Source: Pholis gunnellus (Eukaryota > Chordata > Actinopteri > Perciformes > Pholidae). From it: DNA of 64,000 nucleotides. Position 1 is the first letter of the stretch; each line of letters starts with the position of its first letter. The notes beneath the pieces were generated by a model. The model was not told where the DNA came from. It did no database searches and was given only the letters and a program-made list of their open reading frames with translations. The position numbers and the translations under genes are program-made. Location: contig OU342821.1 of assembly GCA_910591455.2 (NCBI GenBank), forward strand, positions 12,947,787 to 13,011,786, read 5' to 3'. Below are positions 53,601 to 62,193 of this stretch, piece by piece.

Positions 53601-56600
53601 GAGATCAGAGATGTTGACCACCAGATCTTTTTCTCTGGTCAGAGAAGGGTTGGCTTTGGCAGCTCCATCATCCTGACCCGATTCATCTAAAACAACACAC
53701 GAACAACTTTAGGACAATGGCTTCACATTGCCCATCACTAATTGCACTGTGAAATATTGATTGCCGTCAGTATAATGTAGAATATGTATATGATGTTGAT
53801 GGCGGCGGTGGCGGCCATGTCCCACCTGATTTTGGAGCAGAGTTAAAAATGGACATAGCATCGTTCCCATCAGGCAGTGCTCCATTGCTGGTGATTTCGT
53901 CTCCCTTGTGAATAAGAAATAAAATAAGAATATTCTCAGACGAAGTCCAGCTGTTCTTCTGAATCACTGCATTGTGTTTTTAAACTTCTTTAAACGGTGT
54001 CCTACCTTGGCCTTCTTGCTGGGTTCTCGTCCTTGACCCTTTAACCTCTTGGAAGAGGAGAACGTGTACTCAATGTCTCCTTCCTTGAAATCGTAAGGAT
54101 CGTCCCCAGGCTCCCGCAGTGCCTCCACACCTGGCTGCTGGAACAGGCCCAAAGTGTCGATGTGGTCCCTCACCCTCTCATCTGAGATCTTAAATCTCTT
54201 GTGAGTCTGCGTATATAGTCTGGAGGAGAAAAAGAGACAAACGCAATCAAGCAATGTGTGGTAGTAGTTCTTTCTTTCTGTCTTCCTTGGTTTCTTTTTT
54301 GGCCTCGTATCTTATCTCGTAACTAACTCCTCTCAAATCTAATCAATGCTTCCATTGGATATGTCAATCCCCCAGTTTTTATGGTTGATGTTTTGTGTCT
54401 AGTATGATTCTGGCTCAGGTAGCACTGTCCAATGTTTCCAGAAGCCTATAGAATCTCTTTATCTGTATTCTAAGTTAATCTTTGCTCTTCCTCTCCCAAC
54501 TTTTTGTTTTGCAAACACTGCTGTGGTTTCTCGCTCCTACCTCTTTAGCAGAGCTCCTTCAGTGGCTGTGTCTGTCTTCACTTCCTCTAATTTATCAGTG
54601 GGGAGTTCACAGGGTCTGCAGTCAGTCTTATCAGTCCTTGGAGTCCTGAAGCCTCTCCACCAGCCGGCCCCGTTCTCCCTCTGCCTCAGCAGGGCTGTAT
54701 ACACTGCTGTCTCGCTGGTAATCAACCCCAGCCCTAAAGCCCCATCCTGACAGACAGGAATATCCACAGGCCCATCCAGGACGTCTGGGTCCTGCACTCG
54801 GGGGTGTGGGCTGAGTGTGGGAGGAAGTGGAGACATTGGCGAATGGAGAAGGGAATCCGGGGCTTTTCTGCCATTGGAGAGAGGTTTGGGATACTTGCAG
54901 CTTGGCAGAGCAGCCAGAGGCTCCATGGAAGGCTCCAGAGCCACAAGACCCCCAAGCTGAGGCCCTCCTGGTGAGTCTTGTTCCAGAGGGGTCTCCTGCG
55001 TGACAGACAGACGATGGTGGAAGGGGATCATGGCTGGCCTCTTGGACTGTTTGTCAGCCTTTTCCGTCTTGTCACTGGTCTTGTGTTTGGGCAGGGAGGG
55101 AGGGTATAATGACGGGCCGGAGGACTGAGTGGGGTTGGCACTATTCTGGGGGTTGGCAGTGGATGTGGTGGTCAGATTCAACTTCTGCTGCTTCAACCTG
55201 CAACAAAGTCAAGGTTGAAGAAAAATGAGTAAAAATAAACGAGTAAAAACCTGCTTTAAGTTAATTGTTAGAGATGTAGCTTTAATTTCACAATAATGAA
55301 TGACCTCCCATTCATTGTCCTCACCTGTCTCTCTACTGCTGAGCAGTATTCTTTGGTTTTATTAAAGTTCATACTGTGATCAGACACTTAGACTCAAATT
55401 AATTACAGTATTTTAGTTGTAGTTTTTGTTGTTGTTTTTGGTCACACTGTATAGTGTGGTATAAATATAATGCTGATATTGAACAGCTTGGATGTTGCTC
55501 TGCGGTACCTGGAGCAGCTGCAGGACGCTCTCGCTCCCAGATCGTTAAAGTCCCACGTGGTTACTCCATTAGGCACTTCTTTCTTAAGCGATATGTCAGT
55601 TGGCGGATTCAATCTGCAGGGAACAAAAAGATCCATGAGGGCGCCAGATCAACCGCATCGCTGCACTTCCACAGTGATCACACCAGACATTGGAAACAAA
55701 CTCAGCGAAGGTTGAACTTACACTTGCTGGGGCTGGTTGAGATAGCACTCCCTCCAGGCCTGATGGACTACCTGACAGGTTAGCTTCTTCCCAGAATGCT
55801 TTGGGCTGATGCTGGCGACCCCCATGCTGTTGTCTGGCGTGGGGACACTGGAGATGGACGTCACAAAGCCGCTGTCCGCTGAAACGATTAGGGTGGACCA
55901 GATGTTGAAATGCAGGACTAAGCATGGAATAATTGTGTATGTAATTTCCTGTATGAAGGTGCTTCTGCGTGTGTTTTACCTGAGCAGGGCTGCTGCGGTG
56001 ACGTTGGCGGTGTGAGCGGCACGCTGCAGTGGTTTGGCTCCCTGCTGAGGCCCTGAGCTGCAGCAACAGGTGGAGACTGCTCCAGTGGTAGGTCCCCCTG
56101 GGCTATCAGCACTAAAGCAGCTGGGTAGGTCATCCTCACTCCTCCTAAGAAGATGAAAAGGAGAAGGGAATTAGTCACCGTTGTGAAACAAAAGTGTGGC
56201 AGCTACTCATTTTCACCAGCAAGGTTTGTTGAGCACCATTTGTTGGAGTCCGTTAAAACAACAGCTAGTTTTTAAGCATTTGTATTAATTAAGCAATAGC
56301 CCTTAAATAATGATTATGCCTAAAATATATTGAGCAACCAATCATTCATTAATATTTTGCTGAAGAAAAGGATATAAGAATCTATATACTTTATGCAATC
56401 TACTTGCTCCTTATCCATTAATGTATTCACACACTGTCACTGCTCAAATAAAACACATCATCCTAAATCCCTTCACCCTCGCTGCTTCACTATCGTTTCA
56501 GGCAGCAAAGACGAGACAGACTTTCCGTCTTAGATGTAAAAGCTATTGGTATCCATACGAGGTTTGATTATAATCAGGTCAAACCAACACTGTGGGATCA

Positions 56601-58194
56601 GACTGATTGGACAAAGCTGTTAGAGTAACTCCCCGGGGGGGGGGGGTTTGCCTTGACTTCCATATCTTCCCATACGGTCTGTCCTGCTCTCTCCTCCCAT
56701 TCAGTCATTTCCCTTTTTCCACTCTGAGATGTGATAAACGACTGTGAGGATCATTGCAGCCAAAGTACACTTCAGTAGCACCCCATCCACTAATACCTCA
56801 GCTCAAACTGCCCGGGAGACAGCGTGGAGACGGAGGGTCTGCACTCTTTTAAATCCAGCAAACGTGTTGATTTTTTTTCCATACCTACGATGACCTCCAC
56901 TGCCGCGTGACAGTTGCGGTCATAGGCCTGGCTTGCTTCTTCTTTTGCCTTTTCTCCACTTCCCTCTTTCTGCGGAAGCACCACGGGGTAGAAGTAGCTC
57001 CACTCCTCCATCAGCTTCCGTGTCGCTGGGTCACTCATCTTGAAGGCCTGACCTGTTAGGGTGCCGCTCAGACCGTATGGACTCAGGATAACTGCAGGTG
57101 GATAAAACGGATTGTAAGAAGGGAAAGCAGGGTGTAGGGCTGAACTCTACCAAAGAAATTCTAAGTCGACTAACCTACATAAGACGTTGTCGACTAATCA
57201 ATTAGTTGATTTAATCGACAATTCTGTAAAACAGAGTTTCTCCACAAAGAATCACACAAAAGCACCTCTTTAATTATTTACCAGAGATGTGCTCATAAGT
57301 TTCTTGGAAATAAGTCATTCAGCATAAAAAAGCTTGATAAAAAAAAAAGACTAAGAATGGTTTAATCAGTAACCCAAATAATTACGTACATTTTGCTGCA
57401 TTTCATTATATTGCACAGCAAAGATACACACTGAGGTGGTCAACAGTTAATATGATGAGTTTGCAGAAGGTTGCCCATAATAATCTCATTTCATTTAATC
57501 ATATGATTGGCAGTACTGCTGTTTTAAGCAGTAACGAGTACAACATTAGCACATATAATCTGCATAAAATTAGGAACTTGACCAGTGTTTTGCAGTGCTG
57601 GAATGTCGGACTACATTTACTCAATTACTGAACTTAATTATAATTTAGAGGTACTTGTACTTTACTTAAATGTTTCCATTTCAGTCTATCTTACACTTTT
57701 ACGCCACAACAATTCAGAAGGAAATGTTTTACGTTTACTCAGCTACTTTGATACTTTAAATATATTTTGTTAATAATAGTTACATACTTAAACATTTTTT
57801 ACTTGTAATGGAGTATTTATACAATGTGGTAATACCACTTTTACTAAAGTAATGGATCTGAATAAGACTTCCACTACTACTACTACTTTTACAACATTAC
57901 ACATCAGGTTTTGTAAGTTCTGGCATGTTGTATTATTATAACGCATGTCTGGATGTACTTCATTGAAGCGCATGCTTACTCATCATACTTTTTGTTTTGT
58001 TTCCGTGTACATAATAAGAATAAAAAAACAATAGCCTTACGCCATTACCTTGTATTGGTGTGATGGAGGTCTGTGCGAGGTGGATGTGGTGCTCTGTGAC
58101 GTGGTATGCAGGCTGGTGCTGGGCGATCTCCACACTCGTGCACACATTGCTCTCTCCGTGGAGGAAGAAGGAGAAGGAGCATGATAGGTGTTCA
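43585..58194 (-). CDS. med13l: med13l, Mediator kinase-module subunit 13-like (27 exons, 5' end outside window)
   Basis: Encodes most of MED13L, the large scaffold that joins the CDK8/cyclin C/MED12 kinase module to core Mediator in the nucleus and so controls RNA polymerase II transcription. Exons (minus strand, 5' to 3'): 58194-58049, 57091-56885, 56144-55980, 55878-55722, 55613-55509, 55197-54541, 54219-54006, 53904-53826, 53686-53565, 53350-53272, 53114-52897, 52485-52310, 52038-51110, 50860-50681, 50506-50277, 50162-49964, 49843-49555, 49455-49203, 49113-48925, 48805-48582, 48460-48318, 47355-47197, 47008-46844, 46445-46282, 45073-44909, 44692-44583, 43717-43585. All junctions are GT-AG and the phases agree, giving 1951 residues then TAA. 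Domains: end of Med13_N (about 1-135), disordered Ser/Pro/Thr-rich middle, Cys-rich block (about 845-900), and MID/PIWI-like C-terminus (about 1085-1951). MED13L is preferred over MED13 because TEDRPLGKEGRVAVPYPS, the direct SLEQHPAFSP and the DDMFDLPFPDELENDIG/GSHFQH block resemble MED13L as I remember it. Human MED13L is about 2210 residues, so roughly 160 N-terminal residues lie off the right edge. Confidence 0.93.
44583..44692 (-). CDS. med13l: med13l coding exon, penultimate
   Basis: Residues 1872-1908. Acceptor CTTTCAG, donor GTAAAT, phase 0 to 2. Encodes ASLHHHISIAQTDELV and HPLDSKTTSDVLR. Confidence 0.94.
44871..44895. repeat. (CA/TG)n microsatellite just after the med13l exon donor
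   Basis: About 12 AC units on plus, UG in the transcript, starting about 12 bases inside the intron that follows the exon ending at 44909. Confidence 0.97.
44909..45073 (-). CDS. med13l: med13l symmetric coding exon flanked by (UG)n on both sides
   Basis: Residues 1817-1871, exactly 55 codons, phase 0 to 0, so skipping it would keep the frame. Contains EELKQQPLALGYYVSTA and WFWASCPHAESQCPLFLK. On the transcript strand its acceptor is a long UG repeat followed by UAUAG, and its donor GUACUC is followed by another UG repeat. The upstream boundary was placed at AACCAGGGAGAG to match SQGERLL of human. Confidence 0.92.
45077..45130. repeat. (CA/TG)n microsatellite against the med13l exon acceptor
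   Basis: About 26 uninterrupted AC units on plus, UG in the pre-mRNA. It ends a few bases before the exon whose 5' edge is 45073 and takes the place of the polypyrimidine tract. Confidence 0.97.
46282..46445 (-). CDS. med13l: med13l coding exon, acidic and Ser/Pro loop
   Basis: Residues 1762-1816. Acceptor CCTCAG, donor GTGAGT, phase 1 to 0. DDMFDLPFPDELENDIG and SPVPSPGSPSGMGMGSHF match MED13L specifically. Confidence 0.94.
46731..46829. repeat. 52-bp tandem duplication in a med13l intron
   Basis: Two adjacent copies start at 46731 and 46783, beginning agacaaaataggaaatgtta in each, and differ at only a few positions near their ends. Near-identity suggests a recent event. It lies just inside the intron that follows the exon ending at 46844. 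Confidence 0.95.
46844..47008 (-). CDS. med13l: med13l coding exon, PIWI-like core
   Basis: Residues 1707-1762. Acceptor CTTCAG, donor GTAATA, phase 1. SVFGRSTALNLQTSQLNTP and CTHILVFPTSA identify it. A 52-bp tandem duplication begins only about 13 bases into the downstream intron. Confidence 0.95.
47197..47355 (-). CDS. med13l: med13l coding exon, PIWI-like core
   Basis: Residues 1654-1707. Acceptor AACCAG, donor GTTAGT, phase 1 in and out. CRMCGISAADSPSILSACL and MEPQGSFVIMP are invariant family motifs. Confidence 0.95.
47484..47842 (+). mobile_element. LINE 3' end (CR1/L2-like) inside med13l intron
   Basis: Plus-strand reading WNSLPEDLRGAENIDIF resembles the C-terminus of fish LINE ORF2. 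It is followed by an A/T-rich tail with a TA microsatellite (47655-47684) and an ending of the type 'aaagcacttg...gaaaggtgctatttaaataaa' and a short ttgattgat repeat, typical of CR1/L2-type 3' ends. Antisense to med13l. Confidence 0.65.
48318..48460 (-). CDS. med13l: med13l coding exon, PIWI-like core
   Basis: Residues 1606-1654. Acceptor CTTCAG, donor GTGAGT, phase 2 to 1. ARKMGLQKLWEWCIGIIQM and LPWRIVIGRLGRLGHGELK are nearly identical to human. Confidence 0.95.
48582..48805 (-). CDS. med13l: med13l coding exon, PIWI-like core
   Basis: Residues 1532-1606. Acceptor CTCCAG, donor GTGAGG, phase 0 to 2. Contains KYNVLFVGYCLSHDQRWIL and GELLET, core motifs of the Med13 C-terminal domain. Confidence 0.94.
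48925..49113 (-). CDS. med13l: med13l coding exon, PIWI-like region
   Basis: Residues 1469-1531, phase 0 at both ends (63 codons). Acceptor GCTTAG, donor GTGGGC. Contains VVPCQYLLQP and CRRLLPQLTHIKSLTGFGP. Confidence 0.93.
49203..49455 (-). CDS. med13l: med13l coding exon, PIWI-like region
   Basis: Residues 1384-1468. Acceptor CCTCAG, donor GTAAGA, phase 2 to 0. Anchors ANPPAIVIYIVDAF and IWLLGLLRCYTEMLQTLP; an acidic GGEEEEGDEVE stretch sits between them. Confidence 0.93.
49555..49843 (-). CDS. med13l: med13l coding exon, Ser/Pro/Ala-rich insert
   Basis: Residues 1288-1384. Acceptor TTGCAG, donor GTAAGA, phase 1 to 2. Begins GPQLSALPLDSSLLLPPK and continues as a low-complexity Ser/Thr/Pro/Ala loop, as in the family but shorter than my recollection of human. 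Confidence 0.9.
49964..50162 (-). CDS. med13l: med13l coding exon, MID-like domain
   Basis: Residues 1222-1288. Acceptor TTCCAG, donor GTAAGA, phase 0 to 1. Starts TCRLGKHRPL and ends LSKLKLYAYACKQQL. The middle is more diverged from human than its neighbours. Confidence 0.9.
50277..50506 (-). CDS. med13l: med13l coding exon, MID-like domain
   Basis: Residues 1145-1221. Acceptor TCCAAG, donor GTAAGA, phase 1 to 0. Contains ESPEPLPIPTVLLGYDKD and LLLEPYGGQRDVAYVVLCP. Confidence 0.94.
50681..50860 (-). CDS. med13l: med13l coding exon, start of the MID-like region
   Basis: Residues 1085-1145. Acceptor CCACAG, donor GTGAGT, phase 1 in and out. MLLSLQPFLQDAIQKKR and GPLTWQQFHKMAGRGSYG are nearly invariant in vertebrate MED13L; the intervening GRTWENIQHVQ favours MED13L over MED13. 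Confidence 0.94.
51110..52038 (-). CDS. med13l: med13l largest coding exon: TP-rich linker and Cys-rich block
   Basis: Residues 775-1085. Acceptor TTCCAG, donor GTAAGA, phase 2 to 1. It begins TNMPSVNALADQEYG, has a proline-directed kinase-site cluster FSVPTPRTPRTPRG, then the conserved FKDRNFDSCCICACNMN and a second Cys cluster (YRCMCGF). It ends near QYVDNPTGGKVDSAIVRS. The region between the Cys block and this end is less like human. Confidence 0.94.
52310..52485 (-). CDS. med13l: med13l coding exon
   Basis: Residues 717-775. Acceptor GTCCAG, donor GTGAGT, phase 0 to 2. Encodes IGSSMFAPL and TTFIRDGYT. In human MED13L about 12 residues (a DFSYV-type block) lie between the previous exon's sequence and GSSMFAPL; here they are absent. 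Confidence 0.92.
52897..53114 (-). CDS. med13l: med13l coding exon with NAGNAG acceptor
   Basis: Residues 644-716. Starts TVADLQRMFPTPPSLEQHP. The acceptor reads TTTCAGCAG, so a second AG three bases downstream could be used and would turn Thr-Val into Ile. Donor GTGAGG, phase 0. The last residues are EDLK. Confidence 0.92.
53150..53178. repeat. (GGA)n microsatellite in med13l intron
   Basis: gga units on plus, so a pyrimidine-rich (UCC)n run in the med13l transcript, in the intron just upstream of the exon starting at 53114. Confidence 0.9.
53272..53350 (-). CDS. med13l: med13l short coding exon
   Basis: Residues 618-644. Acceptor AACCAG, donor GTGAGT, phase 0 to 1. Encodes TEDRPLGKEGRVAVPYPS, one of the segments that separates MED13L from MED13. 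Confidence 0.92.
53565..53686 (-). CDS. med13l: med13l coding exon, acidic motif
   Basis: Residues 577-617. Acceptor TTTTAG, donor GTGAGG, phase 1 to 0. Carries ISDLDNIFDEDEEELG, the strongly acidic LDNIF motif of the family. Confidence 0.92.
53826..53904 (-). CDS. med13l: med13l short coding exon
   Basis: Residues 551-577. Acceptor CACAAG, donor GTGGGA, phase 0 to 1. Encodes GNDAMSIFNSAPKSG, matching the conserved NAMSIF motif. Confidence 0.9.
54006..54219 (-). CDS. med13l: med13l coding exon
   Basis: Residues 479-550. Acceptor CTCCAG, donor GTAGGA, ends in phase 0. Anchors are HKRFKI and DPYDFKEGDIEYTFSSSKR, the latter equivalent to the human MED13L DPYTFEDGDIKY block, followed by a basic tail that may serve as a nuclear localisation signal (inference). 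Confidence 0.92.
54541..55197 (-). CDS. med13l: med13l long coding exon, disordered Ser/Pro-rich region
   Basis: Residues 260-479. Acceptor TTGCAG, donor GTAGGA, phase 2 in and out. It is low-complexity Ser/Pro/Lys sequence with the family anchors KRPAMIPFHHRLSV and PLPPTLSPHPR. Probably an intrinsically disordered regulatory region. Confidence 0.92.
55509..55613 (-). CDS. med13l: med13l coding exon
   Basis: Residues 225-260. Acceptor CTGCAG, donor GTACCG. It encodes TTWDFNDLGARASCSCSR, a conserved MED13 family motif with closely spaced cysteines. Confidence 0.92.
55722..55878 (-). CDS. med13l: med13l coding exon
   Basis: Residues 173-225. Acceptor TTTCAG; donor GTAAGT chosen because it restores phase with the next exon. 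Contains HQAWRECYLNQPQQ, matching the conserved family block that precedes the WDF/SCSCSR segment. Confidence 0.88.
55980..56144 (-). CDS. med13l: med13l coding exon with FBW7-type phosphodegron motif
   Basis: Residues 118-173. Acceptor TTCTTAG, donor GTAAAA, phase 1 at both ends. It encodes GVRMTYPAALVLIAQ and then PLTPPTSP at about residues 160-167. In mammals the LTPPTS motif of MED13/MED13L is a known FBW7 phosphodegron; its conservation here is seen directly, its use is inferred. Confidence 0.93.
56885..57091 (-). CDS. med13l: med13l coding exon, Med13_N region
   Basis: Residues 49-118. Acceptor CTGCAG, donor GTATGG, phase 1 in and out. It contains SPYGLSGTLTGQAFKMSDP and a Lys/Glu-rich linker, and ends in VEVIVG, continued in the next exon. 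Confidence 0.93.
57134..57240. mobile_element. hAT-type MITE remnant in med13l intron
   Basis: Begins tagggctgaac and contains repeated gtcgacta / gactaatcaattagttga blocks, a common layout of hAT-derived non-autonomous elements in fish. Only one end is clear. Confidence 0.45.
57592..57885 (-). mobile_element. percomorph MITE-like interspersed repeat, copy in med13l intron
   Basis: Contains the phrases acttgtactttactta, cttgtaatggagtattt and ctgaataagacttccac, characteristic of a repeat that is common in fish and reads 'agtggtggaagaagtactcag' on the other strand. The same family occurs in opposite orientation at 41461-41770. Confidence 0.65.
58049..58194 (-). CDS. med13l: med13l coding exon (first visible), end of Med13_N region
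   Basis: Residues 1-48 of the visible protein. The exon starts with one base completing a split Ser codon after acceptor CTCCAG and ends in phase 1 at donor GTAATG. FLHGESNVCTSVEIAQHQP is a signature of the MED13/MED13L N-terminal domain. The preceding exon is beyond 64000 or unrecognised. Confidence 0.93.
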
Positions 58195-60647
58195 CTGGAG
58201 ACAGAAGACAGAAAATGGTTTCGACCGTGAGACCACAGTATAGGCAGAAACAGTACAGGAATATAGTGGTGTACATCTTCTCTGTGTGTACATCTTGAGC
58301 TGATCATAGAAAGATGTCAACAACATCTTTCACACCATGAAACATTTGTATTAATTGGCATTATGAGTTTGCACTGTAAAACAGAATCTCGTTGTCCAAT
58401 TACATGAACATTCCCCTTCACGAGATTGAATCGAGATTTAAATGTAATCAAAATCACATTTAATTATTTTAAATGTGAGATGAACCCATAAATCACATCT
58501 ATTGTAACACAAACGTACAACACGGACACGCTGATTTTTTCCGGGCAGCGGCATGACAGACGATGAGCGCTTTTCTCCAAACTGCAATTTAGAGAACAAC
58601 ACTCACAATGTGACTTTGCAAGAGCCTCACTGAGCTCTACCGACATTGATCATCTTCATCATTTCCCACACGGGCTCCTTATTGCAGGTATAAATCCTCA
58701 TTTGCTTATGACCGATTGTGGCGACTACATGTTTACATATGCAGCGCTCTCTTTATTACACAGCCCAGGCATAGTTCATCATGCATTGCTCCTTTTTTTT
58801 TTAATCTCAGAGGAGGAATTGTTGGGGCCTTATTGCAATCTACATACCAGTGGGCGGGCTGGACATCATTAAACAACCAAGATGGCTTCACTGATGTATA
58901 TTTTTAATCTATAAAGCTCCTTACCACCTTGGTTTGTATATATCAGACTGAGAATAAAGTCAGCAGGTACTGTAATCTTGTGATTACCCTGCTGCCTATG
59001 CAATATCTCCTTTGCCCTGAGGGAGCTGGACCTCCATTTGAGCTGTAATGGATCATCAAATTCAATAAAATGGCCAGTTCCACACAGTCATTCATGGGCA
59101 GAACTAAACACAGTCTTGAGGGAGCCAAATATCTTTTGATGTTGGCCGTGGCAGCCTCCAGATGGCGCCGAGTGTACCCGAAGAGAGAAGAAGAGGCCAA
59201 TTTCTCTGCTTCATAAACATTCCTGATGCTCCCGGAGGAAAAATACACCCTCATATCTGGTGGTTGGAACACAATCACGCACAATCACAGGAGGAGGAGC
59301 AGAGCTAAAGTGCATACATAGCATACACAAGCACAAGTCGCCTTCGCACCTATACAGGCACACGCTCTTTCTCACACACACACAACAGCGCTAGTCTGTC
59401 ATTTCCACAATTCACATCTGTACAATGCCTGAGTCAAAATGCTTTCAATGCCGCTGCTCTCCAACCTTGTCCTCAGTGCATCATTACACATATGAAGAGC
59501 TATATATAGCTGCATGGGGAAGCTCAAGGGAACAGCTGCAAGTCAAGAGTACCACCAGTCCAGCTAACTGACGTGCCCTTATGCAACAGTCATCGAGTCT
59601 ATTGAAAGCATAAAGAGAAATGCTCCAATTATCTTCTGTGTTTGCAGTGATTCTTCAATTTACTTATATTGATAGACACGGCTAATGGCACTTAAGACAA
59701 ATAAGCTAGGAAGTCTTTTTATGGTTTTTGTTCATAGGGTGATTGTTGATTGATTGATTGATAGATTGTATGTATTTTACCGTGATACACTTTTTGCTCC
59801 GGCTGCCCTGTACAGATTAAATAAGGCTGTGAAATGAAGCATCCATTAGAATTTATTTCCCTCTTGTGATGATAATTCTGTTTATATATTTTTATGAGAT
59901 GTGTGAGGACTGATCGGGACTGATGCGAGTACAAAAACATGACTCCCTCAAGACCCCTCGTAAAAAACGGCAGCTCTTGCCAAATGCCGGGGAATCGCTG
60001 TTGAAAATCATCGGTTGTCTCTTTGTATCGTTGTCTCTTTCTCCGTCACAAAATCAGACAGTGAACCAGAAGAATTAGTGGCTCAACACCTTTGATATTT
60101 CAGGAAGTATTGTGTGCTGATAAAAAAGTGTTCACCTTGGTGCTCTCAATTAAATCTACCTTATACATTATAAAGCAGAGGCCAAATAAGGCCACTGATG
60201 AATATGATATCATTTCAAATTAAATATTGTGTACAGAGAGGCAATCGGTCTTCATTAACTAATGTGCAACTATTATGACCGAAGACCTATTATAGCTGCA
60301 ATAAAGTGCAATTAAATGTGATACAGGGAAAAGCATAACTACAAAAGGAGCATCAAACTGTAGGCTGACGCAGCTGGTGGATTGATGCTCCCTGTCCTTT
60401 CACAAAGGGCATTTTTCTGCACAGTAAGCGGGTGTGAGTGTGTGGACACACAGGGCTTCTTGCATCCTCGGGGGACATTTGTGCACTCGGCAAGCGTGCG
60501 TGCAAGTGTGTGTTTTTTTTTGTATATATGTGTGCGAGAACAGTGGACAGAGATGTGAGGCAGCTGTGTGTGCTGGGCTGCATGAGTACAGGTATTAATA
60601 AATGAAGAGGAGTGATGGCTGAGACTCGCCTCAGGGCTGACAGTACT

Positions 60648-60700
60648 GGAGAGATATAGAGAGAGGAGAGAGAGAGAGAGAGAGAGACAGAGGGAGGGAA
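60648..60700. repeat. (GA)n microsatellite in med13l intron
   Basis: gagaga-rich run; it gives rise to long Ser/Leu-rich open frames on the minus strand. Confidence 0.93.
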
Positions 60701-62171
60701 GAGGGGGTGTGTGGTGGGGGATTGAGAAAAAGAAGTGAGAGGAGGAAGAGCAGGGCAGAAAAAAAAGACAGCAATAGAAAAAGATGGAGACAAGAGTGAG
60801 CGCTAGAGGTAGAGCAATTAAGGAAACGCATGAACACGAGACATGGAAAAGGGGAAAATAGAAGGATAGAGAGGAAATTAGGAAGACAAGGAAGGGAAGA
60901 TACAGTGTAAGATGAGGAGTGAGAGCAAAACGAGTGTGAGAGAAAGAGGAGCAGGTGAATAATTCAGTGCCACGCACTACAATTGCTGCACACATATCGA
61001 TGAGATCAGAGTTTTAATGGGTGGCTACTGAGCACAATTTGATGGTGAAATCAATCAGGAACACACCCACAGTGTACGTCTGTGTGTCTATTTCATTTGT
61101 ATGCCAACGTTAACAGCAAAAAAAAAAAAACACTGTAAAATATATGATATCATATGTGCGCGAATGTGTATACATGGTATGCATGTTGAGGACAACATGT
61201 GACAACAGACATACGTGCATCGCATGAATGCCACTGAAAAAATGTAAAAAAGGGTAAAGAGACTGTGTTGGTTTCATGTGACAACATGTGTCTTTGCACC
61301 TCATCACAGCACCACCAGCCAGCCAGGCAGCCAGCAGGGGAGCTGGTTAATGTCCGACATGCATCATGGACTTGACACACATGCATCTGTGTGTACAATC
61401 ACGTGCACACAAAACAGGAATGGTTATCTCGGGTTGTGGGGACGCGCTCTCATGTCTAACCCCGTGGGAGTAAAACATAAAACAAGATTAGATTAGAGTT
61501 GGAAAGCAATAAACAGTTCAAAAGAAATGTGCACACAAAGCTTTTTTTCGCCCACTGTTGGAGACATCTAAAGCCTGTGATGTGATACCTTTGTTTAGAT
61601 ATCATTAACAGTCATGTGCACTAAGCAGGCATGATAGCATTTTTCTTAGACTCTCAAATCTGGGGGATTAATCTCCTTAATCTGTACTTGAATTGCTCTG
61701 TCTGCCACCACAGCAGCACTATTATGAGCTATCTTCATCTTTCTAGCTGACTAACTCTTCCTACATATTCTGAACAGATCTCTTGGGAACAACAAGAAAG
61801 TCAACAGTGCTCTGGTGGACCGATGTAGAGGATGTTTACCCTCTTATGAGCAGCATGTACACATACACTGTCCACATGCTCGAAAAAGTCCTTCCACTGC
61901 ACCGGCACAATGTCTTTATTCCATACAAACAAATCCAACCAAAACACCAATACCGTCAGACACGCAGGTGTGTGCGTATGTTCCTGCACGCACCCATTAC
62001 ACACCAGTATTAGCACGAGCATAAGGGGGATGCAGTTAGCTTGATGTATTATTCAGTGGCTCCCAGTGGGTGGTTTTAGCCAGTGTTGCTATCACAATGA
62101 TTGTGCTCAAATACTGCTCCAACTATGTATATGGATTCACAATGAAAAGGTGCTCAAGGACACAAACTGTG

Positions 62172-62193
62172 CACACACACACACACACACACA
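62172..62193. repeat. (CA)n microsatellite in med13l intron
   Basis: Eleven CA units. Confidence 0.93.

Noticed and set aside
43585..58194. Assignment to MED13 instead of MED13L
   Set aside because: Several paralogue-specific blocks (TEDRPLGKEGRVAVPYPS, GRTWENIQHVQ, DDMFDLPFPDE) fit MED13L better from memory. A phylogenetic tree would settle it.
58943..59284. 113-codon minus-strand frame inside the med13l intron
   Set aside because: Reads without low complexity, but it matches none of the missing Med13_N exons, and I recognise no domain or convincing splice sites. It might be conserved non-coding DNA; not called a gene.
60339..60995. 218-codon minus-strand frame
   Set aside because: Ser/Leu/Pro-rich product of a GA-rich intronic low-complexity region.
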